Positions 36,552 through 47,600 of a DNA stretch of 64,000 nt are shown in pieces. The stretch spans positions 139,320 to 203,319 of the forward strand of contig NZ_GG698802.1 of assembly GCF_000161935.1 (NCBI RefSeq), read 5' to 3'. This DNA is from Limosilactobacillus coleohominis 101-4-CHN. Lineage in GTDB: Bacteria; Bacillota; Bacilli; Lactobacillales; Lactobacillaceae. Position 1 is the first letter of the stretch, and each line of letters begins with the position of its first letter. The notes under the pieces were generated by a model. That model did not search any database. It was not told where the DNA came from and saw nothing but the letters and a program-made list of their open reading frames with translations. Position numbers and translations under genes: made by a program.

Positions 36552-37265
36552 ATGGCAAAATTAGACGCACAAAGCATCATTAATTACATTGGTAATGCTC
36601 CCAAAAAGACGCCAGTAAAGGTTTACTTACGTGGTGATAATTTATCACAGCTGAAGTTTCCAGAAGGGGTGGACCCATACGTTGAAGAACATACCGCCAC
36701 GGTATTTGGTGATTGGGAAGTTCTCAGGCCATTCTTAGATGAACATCAAGCTGACTTTACTGGAATGCACGTGGAAAATGACGCACGGAATTCAGCTGTA
36801 CCGTTGTTGGATCTTAAAAATGTAAATGCACGGATTGAACCTGGTGCAACAATTCGTGATCAAGTAGTAATTGGTGATAATGCAGTTGTCATGATGGGGG
36901 CAACCATTAACATTGGAGCTGAAATTGGCGAAGGCACCATGATTGATATGGGAACAATCCTTGGTGGTCGGGCCATCGTTGGTAAGCATTGTCACATTGG
37001 AGCTGGAACTGTTTTAGCGGGTGTGATTGAACCTGCTTCAGCAGAACCAGTTCGGGTTGATGATAATGTATTAATTGGTGCCAATGCCGTTGTACTTGAA
37101 GGTGTTCACATTGGTGAAGGAGCAGTGGTTGCCGCTGGAGCAGTGGTTACTCACGATGTAGAGCCTCATACTGTTGTAGCGGGTGTCCCTGCAAAGTTTG
37201 TAAAGAAGGTTGATGCACAAACTGATAGTAAGACGGGGCTCGAGGATAATTTAAGAAAGCTTTAA
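36552..37265 (+). CDS. dapH: 2,3,4,5-tetrahydropyridine-2,6-dicarboxylate N-acetyltransferase
   Basis: Acetylates tetrahydrodipicolinate, the entry to the acetylase branch of DAP synthesis. 237 residues. The N-terminal substrate domain is followed by a left-handed beta-helix with clear hexapeptide repeats ([30 protein letters not shown]-type). The acetyl rather than succinyl branch is supported by the adjacent deacetylase gene. Often named dapD in annotations. Confidence 0.95.
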   Translation: MAKLDAQSIINYIGNAPKKTPVKVYLRGDNLSQLKFPEGVDPYVEEHTATVFGDWEVLRPFLDEHQADFTGMHVENDARNSAVPLLDLKNVNARIEPGATIRDQVVIGDNAVVMMGATINIGAEIGEGTMIDMGTILGGRAIVGKHCHIGAGTVLAGVIEPASAEPVRVDDNVLIGANAVVLEGVHIGEGAVVAAGAVVTHDVEPHTVVAGVPAKFVKKVDAQTDSKTGLEDNLRKL

Positions 37266-37267
37266 TC

Positions 37268-38431
37268 ATGACACAATTAAATGAAGATCAATTAATTAAA
37301 ATTCGTCGCCATTTACACCAAATTCCGGAACTAGCGCTTCAAGAAACGGAAACGCACGCCTATTTAATGCAGGTCATTAGTGAAATGAACCAGCAATATC
37401 TAGAAGTTCGTGAATTTGATGAATTACCGACCGCCATCATGGTGCTCGTCCATGGGGAAAATCCACGCCGGACGATTGGTTACCGGACGGATATTGACGC
37501 TCTTCCAGTCACAGAACAAACTGGCCTCTCATACCAATCAACTCATCCAGGTGTAATGCATGCCTGTGGACATGACATCCATATGACAGTTGCGCTTGGT
37601 GTGCTGAGCTACTTTAGTGAACATCAACCAACGGATAATCTCCTGTTCTTCTTCCAGCCGGCCGAGGAAAGCGAGGCGGGTGGTAAGCGAGCCTATGAAT
37701 TAGGACTTTTTAAGGACAAATGGTGTCCAGATGAGTTTTATGGCCTGCATGATAATCCAGAATTACCTGCTGGCGCGATTGGTTGTCGGATGGGCACGTT
37801 GTTTGCTGGAACCACCGAAGTTAACATTGATATTGAAGGAAAAGGTGGCCATGCCGCTTTCCCACAGGATGCAAAGGATGCAGTCGTTGCTGCAGCTAAT
37901 TTAATTGTCCAAGTGCAAACCATTATTTCACGAAGCATTGATCCGATTGATAGCGGAGTGATTACACTGGGGAAGATTGAAGCGGGGACTATTCGAAATG
38001 TGATTGCTGGTCACGCCCGAATTGAGGGGACCATTCGTGGATTAACCCAGGACATGATTCTCTTAATTGACCGTCGATTACAAGAAGTTTGTAACGGTAT
38101 TCAAGCCAGCTTTGGTGTAAAAGTAAAGTTGGGCTTGAATCAGGGTGGCTATTGGCCAGTTGAAAATAACCCTGAATTAACAAAACGTTTTATTAAGTAC
38201 ATGCATGATACGCCAACGGTTAACTTTGTTGAAACCAAGCCAGCCATGACGGGAGAGGATTTTGGCTATTTGCTAGCGAAGTTTCCCGGAACGATGTTTT
38301 GGCTAGGGGTTGATGATGATTCACAACTTCACTCGGCAACGTTAACGCCGAATGAGGCTGCCATCCAGCGTGGGGTGGATGCAATTACAGGTTTTCTTGA
38401 ATACCGGATGAGTGCTAAGGAGGAACAATAA
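37268..38431 (+). CDS. dapL: N-acetyldiaminopimelate deacetylase (M20 family)
   Basis: Removes the acetyl group from N-acetyl-LL-diaminopimelate. 387 residues. M20 metal motifs are [27 protein letters not shown], and [16 protein letters not shown] with the catalytic Glu. It starts 2 bases after dapH stops, and its TAA/ATG junction overlaps dapA by one base, so the genes are coupled. Confidence 0.93.
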   Translation: MTQLNEDQLIKIRRHLHQIPELALQETETHAYLMQVISEMNQQYLEVREFDELPTAIMVLVHGENPRRTIGYRTDIDALPVTEQTGLSYQSTHPGVMHACGHDIHMTVALGVLSYFSEHQPTDNLLFFFQPAEESEAGGKRAYELGLFKDKWCPDEFYGLHDNPELPAGAIGCRMGTLFAGTTEVNIDIEGKGGHAAFPQDAKDAVVAAANLIVQVQTIISRSIDPIDSGVITLGKIEAGTIRNVIAGHARIEGTIRGLTQDMILLIDRRLQEVCNGIQASFGVKVKLGLNQGGYWPVENNPELTKRFIKYMHDTPTVNFVETKPAMTGEDFGYLLAKFPGTMFWLGVDDDSQLHSATLTPNEAAIQRGVDAITGFLEYRMSAKEEQ

Positions 38432-39351
38432 TGAAATTAGCAGACGCAGATTTACTGACAGCGATTATTACACCATTTAATGACAATAATGAAATTGATT
38501 TTGCAACGCTTGAAAAGCTCACTAATTCATTAATTAATCAAGGAAGTAACGGGTTCGTAGTCGGAGGAACAACTGGTGAAACACCAGAATTGTCCCATGA
38601 TGAAAAAATCGCGTTATATACAAAATTTAGTCAAATTGTTAATGGTCGGGTGCCTGTAATCGCAGGGACGGGAAGTAACAACACTAAAGAAACAATTGCT
38701 TTTACAAATGAAGTGGCTAAAATTGATGGAATCGACTATGCCTTAGTAGTGGTACCACCTTATAATAAGCCAAATCAACGGGGAATGGTTGCGCACTTTA
38801 CAACCGTTGCGGACAACGTTAATTTGCCAATTATTATCTATAATATCCCGGGACGGACTGGCTCGAAAATGAGTCAGGAAACCATTTGTGAGTTGTCGCA
38901 ACATAAAAACATTGCCGGTGTTAAGCAATGTGCTTCACTGGAAGAAATGGAATACGTGATTGACCACAAAGCAAGTGATTTCTGTGTTTTCTCTGGAGAA
39001 GATGCTCAGGCACTGACGGCGCGGGTTCTGGGTGCTAACGGGGTTATTTCTGTAGCATCGCACAGCTACGCTCCTCAGATGCGATCAATGTATGATCACT
39101 TGTATAAGGGTGACTACCAAACTGTTGCTAAATTACAACGGTGGTTAACGCCAAAGATGGCCGCACTATTTATGTTCCCATCACCATCACCGGTTAAGGC
39201 ACTGCTAAATGCCCAAGGATTTAAAGTGGGCGGATGCCGTTTACCAATTATGACTTTAAATGATGATGAAAAATCACAATTAGCTACAGCACTAGATTTG
39301 CCAGTCGATGCTTTAAATGGCGATTTACCATTAGATTTGGGGGAAATGTAG
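38431..39351 (+). CDS. dapA: 4-hydroxy-tetrahydrodipicolinate synthase
   Basis: Condenses pyruvate with aspartate semialdehyde. 306 residues, TIM barrel. [11 protein letters not shown] holds the substrate-binding Thr pair, [10 protein letters not shown] the catalytic Tyr, and IAGVKQCA the Schiff-base Lys. A GGAGG site lies inside the end of the deacetylase gene. Confidence 0.97.
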   Translation: MKLADADLLTAIITPFNDNNEIDFATLEKLTNSLINQGSNGFVVGGTTGETPELSHDEKIALYTKFSQIVNGRVPVIAGTGSNNTKETIAFTNEVAKIDGIDYALVVVPPYNKPNQRGMVAHFTTVADNVNLPIIIYNIPGRTGSKMSQETICELSQHKNIAGVKQCASLEEMEYVIDHKASDFCVFSGEDAQALTARVLGANGVISVASHSYAPQMRSMYDHLYKGDYQTVAKLQRWLTPKMAALFMFPSPSPVKALLNAQGFKVGGCRLPIMTLNDDEKSQLATALDLPVDALNGDLPLDLGEM

Positions 39352-39352
39352 A

Positions 39353-40132
39353 ATGAAACGAGTATTAGTTGCTGGAATTAATGGAGCAATGGGGCAATAT
39401 GCTACCAAAATGATTAATGATCTCGATGGGTTTGAAGTTGCCGCAGGACTTGGCCTGGGAATTAAAGATGGTGATCAAGCAAAGTATAATGTGGCTGCTG
39501 ATACTAAATTGTATGGATCATTAGATGCAATCGATGAAGATGTGGCTGATATTTGGTTAGATTTCACTGCACCAGCCGCAGTTTTTCCTGATGTTAAGTA
39601 TGCGTTAAGTCATGGAATGCGTCCTGTTGTCGGTACTACAGGCCTGACGGATGACCAAGAAGCTGACTTGAAGAAGCTAGCTCAGCAGAATGGGCTAGGT
39701 GGTTTAATCGCCCCCAACTTTGGTATGTCAGCAGTGTTATTGATGAAGTTTGCTAAAGAGGCAGCTGAATACTTCCCTGATGTGGAAATTATTGAAATGC
39801 ATCACGAAGATAAAAAGGATGCTCCTTCAGGAACGGCCCTTAGTACTGCTAAATTAATTGCTGAAAATCGCGAACCACATCAAACCGCACCAGATACGAT
39901 TGAAACACTCGCGGATGTTCGGGGTGGAGATTACCAAGGAATCAAGATTCATTCTGTTCGTTTACCGGGATACGTTGCTCATGAACAAGTCTTATTTGGC
40001 GGTAAAGGGGAAGCCCTAACGATTCGCCAAGACTCCTTTGACCGGAGTTCCTTTATGAGCGGGGTGAAGGTTGCCCTTCAAAAGGTCGACACACTCGACG
40101 AATTAGTTGTTGGATTAGAAAACATTCTTTAA
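39353..40132 (+). CDS. dapB: 4-hydroxy-tetrahydrodipicolinate reductase
   Basis: NAD(P)H-dependent step after DapA. 259 residues. The nucleotide motif is VAGINGAMGQYATKM, and the catalytic/substrate motif EMHHEDKKDAPSGTAL carries the His and Lys residues. It starts one base after the dapA stop. Confidence 0.97.
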   Translation: MKRVLVAGINGAMGQYATKMINDLDGFEVAAGLGLGIKDGDQAKYNVAADTKLYGSLDAIDEDVADIWLDFTAPAAVFPDVKYALSHGMRPVVGTTGLTDDQEADLKKLAQQNGLGGLIAPNFGMSAVLLMKFAKEAAEYFPDVEIIEMHHEDKKDAPSGTALSTAKLIAENREPHQTAPDTIETLADVRGGDYQGIKIHSVRLPGYVAHEQVLFGGKGEALTIRQDSFDRSSFMSGVKVALQKVDTLDELVVGLENIL

Positions 40133-40151
40133 AAAAGGAGCATGATGGATT

Positions 40152-41333
40152 ATGCCAGAACTTGCAAAGAGTATGGAAAACTATGTTAACAAGGATGTTA
40201 AGGAAATTCGTCCTTCTGCCATCCGGGATTTTGATATGCAGATTTCATCCATTCCGGGATTGGTTAAACTAACCCTTGGGGAACCAGATTTTAACGTTCC
40301 TGAACACGTGAAGCAGGCGGCAATTCGTGGAATTCAAGCCAATGATTCTCACTATGGACCCGCTGCTGGTAAGTTAGAATTACGGAAAGCAGTGGCTAAC
40401 TACTTAAAGGACACGCGAAATGTGGATTACAATCCAGAGGACGAAATGCTAATTACAAATGGTGGTACTGAAGCATTGACGGCCATTACTTTTAGCCTCC
40501 TTAACCCTGGTGATAAAGTTTGGGTACCAACACCGGTCTTTTCACTTTACTTCCCAATTATTACTTTAACTGGAGCGGAATGTATCCAAGTTGATACGTC
40601 GGCAGACGATTTTGTGCTGACTCCAGAAAAGCTGCAAAGTGAACTTGACCAACACGGGGACGTTAAGATGATTATCTTAAACTACCCATGTAATCCAACT
40701 GGTCGTGCTTACCCAGAAGATTTGCTCAGAAAGCTTGGCAAGATTCTGCATGATCAGAATGTTTTAATTGTGGCTGATGAGATGTACAGTGAATTAACTT
40801 ACGATCAAGAACATTTTTCTTTGGCAACGATTTATCCAGAACAAACGCTCTTAGTTTCTGGATTATCCAAGTCCCATGCAATGACTGGTTGGCGGCTTGG
40901 CTACATTGCAGGACCATCAGCACTAATTAGTCAAATCTATAAGATCCATGGCTTCTTAGTAACTTGTGTTAACGACATTGCCCAGGATGCAGCTATTGAA
41001 GCTTTAAACAATGGTCGTCAAGACCCAGATGCTTTTCGGGCAGAATATAAGAAGCGTCGTGACTATGTGGTTAGCCGGATGGAAAAGATGGGCTTCGACA
41101 TTGCTACACCAGAAGGAGCATTCTATGTCTTTGCCAAGATTCCAGCACAATTTGGTAATGATGACTTTAATTTCGCCTTAGATCTTGCCAAGAAGGCAAA
41201 AGTTGGGGTAATTCCAGGAAGTGCCTTCGGTGCCGGTGGCGAAGGATATATTCGGATTTCATATGCTGCTTCTGATGAGAAGTTAGCAAAGGCGATGGAC
41301 TACATCGAATCCTACCTTGATAATCTGGAATAG
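40152..41333 (+). CDS. patA: class I/II aminotransferase, probably N-acetyl-LL-diaminopimelate aminotransferase (PatA-type)
   Basis: A PLP aminotransferase of 393 residues. It has GEPDFNVPEHVKQAA at the start, YPCNPTGRAYPE, VADEMYSELTYD, and the PLP Lys in SGLSKSHAMTGWRLG. It closes the lysine operon and supplies the transamination step between the acetyltransferase and the deacetylase, so the pathway role is inferred from context. The AAAAAAGGAG site lies 11 bases ahead; two nearer ATGs (40142 and 40145) are in another frame and open only a 15-codon frame. Confidence 0.9.
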   Translation: MPELAKSMENYVNKDVKEIRPSAIRDFDMQISSIPGLVKLTLGEPDFNVPEHVKQAAIRGIQANDSHYGPAAGKLELRKAVANYLKDTRNVDYNPEDEMLITNGGTEALTAITFSLLNPGDKVWVPTPVFSLYFPIITLTGAECIQVDTSADDFVLTPEKLQSELDQHGDVKMIILNYPCNPTGRAYPEDLLRKLGKILHDQNVLIVADEMYSELTYDQEHFSLATIYPEQTLLVSGLSKSHAMTGWRLGYIAGPSALISQIYKIHGFLVTCVNDIAQDAAIEALNNGRQDPDAFRAEYKKRRDYVVSRMEKMGFDIATPEGAFYVFAKIPAQFGNDDFNFALDLAKKAKVGVIPGSAFGAGGEGYIRISYAASDEKLAKAMDYIESYLDNLE

Positions 41334-41340
41334 AAAACAA

Positions 41341-41369
41341 AGAGGCTGGGAAGTTCCCCGGTCTTTTTT
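41341..41369 (+). terminator. probable terminator after the lysine operon
   Basis: GGGAA/TTCCC pairing with imperfect flanking GAGGCT/GGTCTT arms, followed by six T residues. The stem is imperfect. Confidence 0.45.
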
Positions 41370-41417
41370 GTTATAATAAAATTTGAAAAGAATTTGATTT
41401 AAGAAGGGATGATCGAG

Positions 41418-42128
41418 GTGGATGCAAACCATCTTTCTAAACGACTTGCGACGGTAGCCCAGTACGTTCCTGATGGAGCTCGTCTGGCAGATATTGGTTC
41501 TGATCATGCATACTTACCAGCCGCATTATTAATCCAAAAACGGATTCGCTATGCGGTTGCCGGAGAGGTAGCAAAAGGGCCGTTTGAAAATGAGCAAAAA
41601 GAAATTCAGCGGTTAGGATTTCAAAAACAACTAATTCCCCGGCTAGCGGACGGTATGGCGGCCGTTCACCCTGATGACCAAATTAACGTAGTGACGATTG
41701 CGGGGATGGGTGGTTCATTAATTGCCCGTATTTTAGACGAAGGACAAGCACAACTGGCTGGAGTGCAGCGTTTGATTTTACAACCTAATGTTGGTGAACA
41801 TCAGGTTCGGAAATGGTTAATGAATCATCAGTACCAAATTATGGCTGAGCAAATGTTGGCAGAAGATGGGCACGTTTATGAAGTGATTGTGGCTGAGCCA
41901 ACCGTGTGTCCAGTACGTTATGGAGCCAAAGAATTACTTTTTGGTCCGTTTCTTTTGGAAAAGCCGACGCCAATCTTTATTACCAAATGGCAACAGGAAC
42001 TTGAACGGTGTCAAAATGCAGTGAATCAAATGCATCAAGCGGCGACTGTTCCTGTGGAGCGATTGCAGCGAATGCAACAAAAGATAAATTTAATCAAAGA
42101 GGTGTTAAGTCATGATGACGGGAACTGA
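41418..42128 (+). CDS. trmK: tRNA (adenine(22)-N(1))-methyltransferase TrmK
   Basis: SAM-dependent methylation of A22 in tRNA. About 236 residues. The SAM motif is GARLADIGSDHAYLP, then VTIAGMGGSLIARIL and LILQPNVGEHQVRKWL. The GTG at 41418 gives the family-typical start (MDANHLSKRLATVA) and lies 9 bases from AGAAGGG. The in-frame ATG at 41409 abuts the site directly. Its 3' end overlaps the next gene by 17 bases, the usual TrmK-Nif3 coupling. Confidence 0.95.
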   Translation: MDANHLSKRLATVAQYVPDGARLADIGSDHAYLPAALLIQKRIRYAVAGEVAKGPFENEQKEIQRLGFQKQLIPRLADGMAAVHPDDQINVVTIAGMGGSLIARILDEGQAQLAGVQRLILQPNVGEHQVRKWLMNHQYQIMAEQMLAEDGHVYEVIVAEPTVCPVRYGAKELLFGPFLLEKPTPIFITKWQQELERCQNAVNQMHQAATVPVERLQRMQQKINLIKEVLSHDDGN

Positions 42129-42936
42129 GATAATCAACCAATTTGAACGATTTTGCCCACCAGAATTGGCGGAATCTTGGGATCATGTTGGATTACAGAT
42201 TGGTGACCCTGATAAACCTGTTCAACGAATTATGACAACCTTGGATGTGCGGCCGGAAGTTGTCGATGAAGCAATTGAAAGGCAAGCAGATTTTATTTTT
42301 GCTCACCATCCGGTCATGTTTCATCCGGCCAAGGATCTAGACATTCGTAATCCCCAAAATGCGATGTACGCAAAGATTTTGAATAGCGGAATCACGGTTT
42401 ATGCGGCACATACGAATTTAGATAGTGTGAATGGTGGTATGAATGATTGGCTGGCTGATCAATTGCAACTTCAAAATGCAGTACCGCTGGTTGATAAGGA
42501 TATTTATCCGATTACTGGAATGCCTCGCGGAATGGGGAGAATCGGTGAGTTGTCTACAGCAATGTCCGTCACCCAATTTGCTGAGTACTGTCTAAAGGTC
42601 TTTTCAATTCCTGGTTTACGGTTGATTGCTCCCGCTGATGATCCACGGAAAATAAAACGGGTCGCCGTTTTAGGTGGTGCTGGTTCAGAATTTTATCATG
42701 AGGCAATTGCTAAGGGAGCAGATGCATACGTTACTGGTGACGTTAGCTACCATGTTGCGCATGATATGAAAGCGGCTGGGCTGGTCGTTGTTGATCCAGG
42801 ACACCACATTGAAGCAGTGGCGATCAAAGGGTTGAGTGACCTCCTAAATCAATGGAAGCAAAAAAAGAACTGGTCAGTGGAAGTAATTCAGTCTAGAATA
42901 AACACAGAGCCATTCGAGTTCGTAACGAAAAAATGA
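42112..42936 (+). CDS. Nif3-like dinuclear metal centre hexameric protein (YqfO/DUF34)
   Basis: A 274-residue metal-binding protein of uncertain function, proposed to act on nucleotide-related compounds; the short form without the inserted PII-like domain. The metal-ligand motifs are complete: WDHVGLQIGD, FAHHPVMFHP, YAAHTNLDSVNGGMND, VTGDVSYHVAHD and VVDPGHHIEAVA. It overlaps trmK. pepT follows after 12 bases. Confidence 0.94.
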   Translation: MMTGTEIINQFERFCPPELAESWDHVGLQIGDPDKPVQRIMTTLDVRPEVVDEAIERQADFIFAHHPVMFHPAKDLDIRNPQNAMYAKILNSGITVYAAHTNLDSVNGGMNDWLADQLQLQNAVPLVDKDIYPITGMPRGMGRIGELSTAMSVTQFAEYCLKVFSIPGLRLIAPADDPRKIKRVAVLGGAGSEFYHEAIAKGADAYVTGDVSYHVAHDMKAAGLVVVDPGHHIEAVAIKGLSDLLNQWKQKKNWSVEVIQSRINTEPFEFVTKK

Positions 42937-42948
42937 GGTGTTAAACAA

Positions 42949-44199
42949 ATGGCAAGTTTAAAGTATGAAAATCTATTACCACGGTTTTTGAAGTACGTTA
43001 AGGTTGAGACACGTTCTAATCCAAATAGTGATACATTACCTTCAGATCCAAAAGAAATGGCGTTTTTGAAGGATTTGGAGAAGGAATTAAAGCAAATTGG
43101 TTTATCCAATATTCGCTTTAACAAGGCTAATACCTACTTGTTAGCAACCTTACCAAGTAATTTAGATTATGATGTACCAGCGATGGGGTTGATTGCACAC
43201 GTTGATACGGCAGATTTCAATGCGCATAATGTTAATCCTCAAGTGGTTGAAGATTATGATGGCAAGTCTGATATTAAATTAGATGCGAATGGAAAATATG
43301 TTTTGACTCAAAAGGAATTTCCATCATTAAAGAAGTACAAAGGTGATACATTAATTACTACTGATGGTTCAACTCTGTTAGGAGCTGACGATAAGTCTGG
43401 TGTTGCTGAAATCATCACTTTCTGTGAATATTTACTTCAGCATCCTGAAATTAAGCACGGTACGATTCAAATCGGCTTGGGAACTGATGAAGAAATTGGC
43501 ATTGGGGCTGATCACTTTGAACCGGATGAATTTGGTGCGGATTTTGCATACACGGTTGATGGTGGACCGCTTGGTGAATTGGAATATGAAACGTTCAATG
43601 CAGCCCATGCGGTAATTGATATTTCTGGTAAGAATGTTCACACTGGGGTTGCCAAGGGAACAATGATTAATGCGCTCCAATTAGGAATTGACTTACATAA
43701 TAGTCTTCCTGACCACGACCGCGCAGAACGAACTGAAGGTCGGGAAGGTTTCTTCCACCTTTACAAGTTTAGCGGTACGGTTGACAGTGCCCAAATGGAA
43801 TACCTGATTCGTGACCATGACAAGGATATCTTTAATGAACGCAAGCACGCGCTTCAAGCAGCTGCCGATGATATCAATGCTCAACTAGGTGAAGACCGGG
43901 TAAAGGTAACGATGAATGATCAGTATTACAACCTTCGTGATGCCCTTAAGGATCATATGGAAGTTGTCGATTTGGCCAAGCAGGCAATGGAAAACTTAGA
44001 CATCAAGCCTGATATTTACCCTGTCCGGGGTGGTACTGATGGTTCAACCATTTCTTATAAAGGTTTGCCAACGCCAAACCTCTTTGCTGGTGGTGAAAAC
44101 ATGCATAGTCGGTTTGAATACGTTTCAGCTCAAACTATGGATCGGGTAATTGACGTCTTACTTGAAATGAACAAGTTAAACGTTGCTAATAATAAATAA
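42949..44199 (+). CDS. pepT: peptidase T (tripeptidase)
   Basis: Cytosolic zinc aminotripeptidase of the M20 family, used for peptide nutrition. 416 residues. MGLIAHVDTADF, TLLGADDKSGVAEI, GTDEEIGIGADHF and DGGPLGELEYE are the metal and catalytic motifs; PVRGGTDGSTISYKGLPTPNLFAGG is typical of the C-terminal part. An AGGTG site precedes the ATG. Confidence 0.97.
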   Translation: MASLKYENLLPRFLKYVKVETRSNPNSDTLPSDPKEMAFLKDLEKELKQIGLSNIRFNKANTYLLATLPSNLDYDVPAMGLIAHVDTADFNAHNVNPQVVEDYDGKSDIKLDANGKYVLTQKEFPSLKKYKGDTLITTDGSTLLGADDKSGVAEIITFCEYLLQHPEIKHGTIQIGLGTDEEIGIGADHFEPDEFGADFAYTVDGGPLGELEYETFNAAHAVIDISGKNVHTGVAKGTMINALQLGIDLHNSLPDHDRAERTEGREGFFHLYKFSGTVDSAQMEYLIRDHDKDIFNERKHALQAAADDINAQLGEDRVKVTMNDQYYNLRDALKDHMEVVDLAKQAMENLDIKPDIYPVRGGTDGSTISYKGLPTPNLFAGGENMHSRFEYVSAQTMDRVIDVLLEMNKLNVANNK

Positions 44200-44213
44200 C
44201 TAAGCGACAAAAT

Positions 44214-44256
44214 AAAAAGTTCGCGAAACGAGATATAAACGTTTCGCGAACTTTTT
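44214..44256. terminator. strong intrinsic terminator after pepT
   Basis: A perfect 17-bp stem (44214-44230 with 44240-44256), 9-base loop, A5 and T5 flanks. It can serve both convergent genes. Confidence 0.94.
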
Positions 44257-44272
44257 GAGTTAAAATATTTTA

Positions 44273-44473
44273 TTATTTTTGTCGTGCGGGGTTGGCCTTG
44301 GTGGTAATCGCGTAAACACAATTGGTTGCAATTACTGCAAAAACTGCTCCTGTGATTGCAGCATGTAAAAAGTTAATGGAAGTTGCTTCCAATTGACTAC
44401 CGATATAGCCGAGGAGCATTCCTAAAATACCACCCCAAATAATTGCCATGATGCTACCCATAAGTTTTTTCAT
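44273..44473 (-). CDS. small two-span membrane protein, DUF2929/YjzD-like
   Basis: 66 residues with two hydrophobic segments (about 5-25 and 35-56) and a short basic tail (KANPARQK). The pattern IIWGGILGMLLGYIGSQLEATSINFLHA resembles the short DUF2929 membrane proteins of lactobacilli; the function is unknown. An AAAGGGGTG site precedes the ATG. It is transcribed away from dnaE. Confidence 0.68.
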   Translation of the reverse strand: MKKLMGSIMAIIWGGILGMLLGYIGSQLEATSINFLHAAITGAVFAVIATNCVYAITTKANPARQK

Positions 44474-44549
44474 TTATTATCACCCCTTTAAAATCACAAG
44501 CTTATTTTAGCATAATTCACAATTGATCGCGACCACAATTAAAATCCTC

Positions 44550-44578
44550 GGAACACAGGAACCCAGATTTGGTATAAT
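44550..44578 (+). promoter_or_regulatory. promoter of dnaE
   Basis: An extended -10, TGGTATAAT (TATAAT at 44573-44578), with a weak -35 GGAACA (44550-44555) 17 bases upstream. Confidence 0.65.
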
Positions 44579-44604
44579 TTGAACGAGAAGGATGGGTGAG
44601 AAAA

Positions 44605-47600
44605 ATGTCAGTAACGCCATTAGACGTCACAAGTACATATTCATTATTACAAAGCACAATTCGACCGCGTGATTTGGTGAAAGCTGCTCGTGAACAAGGG
44701 TATTCAGCAATTGCTTTAACTGACGAGAATGTTTTGTATGGTGCGGTAGATTTTTATAATGCTGCTCAACAGGCTGGAATCCGTCCAATTATTGGTTTGA
44801 AATTACAGCTAACCTTTGCAGAATTGGATGAACGAAAAACAACCGTCACCGTCATTGAAAAAAATCAGCAAGGATACACGGAGTTAATGCAGTTATCTAC
44901 CCAACAAATGACATCAAAAGCAGAGCTGACGGTTCAGGATGTAGTAAAGCAAATTGATAATTGTGCAATAATTATTAAACCGACGATGGCAATTTTAACT
45001 GCTCATCGGGATCCAACCATTCAAAAATTATTATCTTGGTTTGGAAATCAACCAGGAGACATTTTTATGGGGATTAATCTAGTACTAGACCCGACCGAAC
45101 GGCAAGTTTTAAAAGATCTCAGCTTGCAAAATGGTCTGAAGTTAATTGCGGATGAACCTGTTGAATATTTAGAAGCTAATCAATATTTCCCAACCCAAGT
45201 GTTGAGAGCAATTGGCGATGGTCGCCAAATTGAGTCACCATTAAGTACCGCCCATAATACTGGTCAGCATTATTTAAGAAATGCCCAAAACCTTACAGTT
45301 GCCTATGAACGAGCGGGCTTAGCGGATGCCGTAGAAAACAATGAGGTGTTAGTACAAAAGAGTTCATTTAAAATTAATTTTCAAAAGCCAGTTTTACCGG
45401 AATTTGCGGTTCCAGAAGGGGTGAATACAGCGCAATACCTCCGTCAACTGTGTATTATCGGCTTAAAAAAGCGTCACTTGGCGCCAAACACCACGATTAA
45501 GCAATACCGGGATCGACTAGAGCGTGAGCTGACAGTTATTCATCAGATGGGTTTTGATGATTACTTTTTAATTGTTTGGGATATCATGGCGTTTGCCCAC
45601 CGCAAACAAATTACTACTGGTCCTGGCCGGGGTTCTGCAGCGGGTTCGCTAGTTGCCTATGCGTTAGCCATTACCGATGTGGATCCACTTGAATATGGCT
45701 TATTATTTGAACGTTTTCTAAATCCGGAACGTGCACAAATGCCAGATATTGATTTAGATATTCCGGATAATCGGCGGCAGGAGGTTCTGGAATACGTTCA
45801 TCAACGATATGGTCACGAACGGGTGGCGCAAATCATTACTTTTGGGACGTTAGCGGCGCGTCAGGTTGTCCGTGATGTTGGCCGAGTGTTTGGTGTACCT
45901 AAGTACCAGGTTGAACAGATCATTGATACTTTACGAGTGCTTAGTCGTCATCGATCAGTTACCTTGGCAGAGGCAATTCAGCAGTCGCAGCCACTTCGCA
46001 ACTTGATGACGGATGACCCAATTAATAAATTAGTGATTGAAGTGGCCCGAAAATTAGAAGGATTGCCAAGGCACTATTCTACCCATGCCGCAGGGGTGGT
46101 GTTATCTGCAACACCTTTAAAAGAGATTGTCCCTTTGCAACCGGGAAATGATGAAGCGGGTTTACTGATGACCCAGTTTCCAAAAGAAATCGTGGAATCA
46201 GTCGGTCTGTTAAAGATGGACTTTTTGGGATTGCGGAACCTTTCCATTATGGATCGTGCGTTAGCGATCATTCACCAGACTACGCCAGGATTTGATATTA
46301 CCAAAGTGCCGCTGAATGATCATAAAACCATTCAGTTATTTAAGCAAGGGTTAACAGACGGCATTTTTCAGTTTGAATCGACTGGGATTCGTCAAACACT
46401 CCAACAATTAGCTCCAGACAATTTTGAAGATATAGTTGCGGTGAATGCACTGTATCGACCGGGACCAATGCAAAATATTCCGCATTTTATTGCCCGAAAA
46501 CATGGTCAGGAGCCAATCCAATTACCAGATCAAAGTTTACAGCCTATTTTAGGTCCAACTTATGGGATCTTAGTTTATCAGGAACAGGTAATGCAGGTGG
46601 CCTCGAAAATGGCCGGCTTTTCACTTGGCCAGGCCGATTTACTGCGACGAGCAATGAGTAAGAAGAAACAAGCGACAATGGAAAGTATGCGACAACGATT
46701 TATTAGCGGAGCGGTTAAGAACGGTTATAACCAACCCATCGCAGAGCAAGTTTTTAACTATATTGATCAATTTGCTAACTATGGTTTTAACCGGTCACAC
46801 GCGGTTGCATATTCGAAAATGGCGTATGAGATGGCATACTTAAAATGTCACTTCACCACGGCCTTTTTTACGGCACTGTTAGCAATCGAACCAAACATGG
46901 ATAAAGTTCGTCTTCATTTGGCGGATGCTCAACGATTCGGAGTTCGGATTATTGGTCCCAATATTAATCAGAGTCAAATGGAATACTCACTGCAAAATGG
47001 GCAAATTGTGATGGGCTTTTCGATGATTAAGGGAATGCGCCGTGATTTCATCCAAGCAATTATTGAAGAACGCAAAGCGGGACAGTTCAAAAACCTACCA
47101 GATTTTGTACAGCGACTGGGTGAGAAATGGCAAAAAGCGGCGTTGATTGAACCCCTGATTTATGCTGGCGCTTTTGATCAGCTTGGCTATAATCGGGCGG
47201 AAATGATTGAAGGATTGTCAGGAGTCTTTGCGGGGAACGAATTTAGTTTTCAGAGTGCAGATTTACAGCCAATTATGAAACGTCGCCAAGAGTACCCCTT
47301 AACTTATCGCCTTCAAAAGGAGCAGGAGTATTTGGGAATGTATTTATCCGGCCACCCAGTTACGCAGTATCAACGAGTTCGTCAACAACAGCATACCCAG
47401 CGGATTATGGATCTCAAACCAGGATCTTCAGTTAAACTCTTAGTATTACTCAACCAAATTCGTCAAATTAATACCAAAAAGACGCATCAACCGATGGCGT
47501 TTGCGACTGCTTCTGATGAAACCGGTAGTATGGATATTACTATTTTTCCTCGTCAGTACCAGCGTTTTGTGGATGCTTTAAAGCCGACCACAATTGTAAT

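Noticed and set aside
40142-40190. A 15-codon frame (MMDYARTCKEYGKLC) overlapping the patA start, as a possible leader peptide
   Set aside because: It overlaps the gene it would control, has no terminator or alternative hairpin, and is explained by chance ATGs near the ribosome-binding site.
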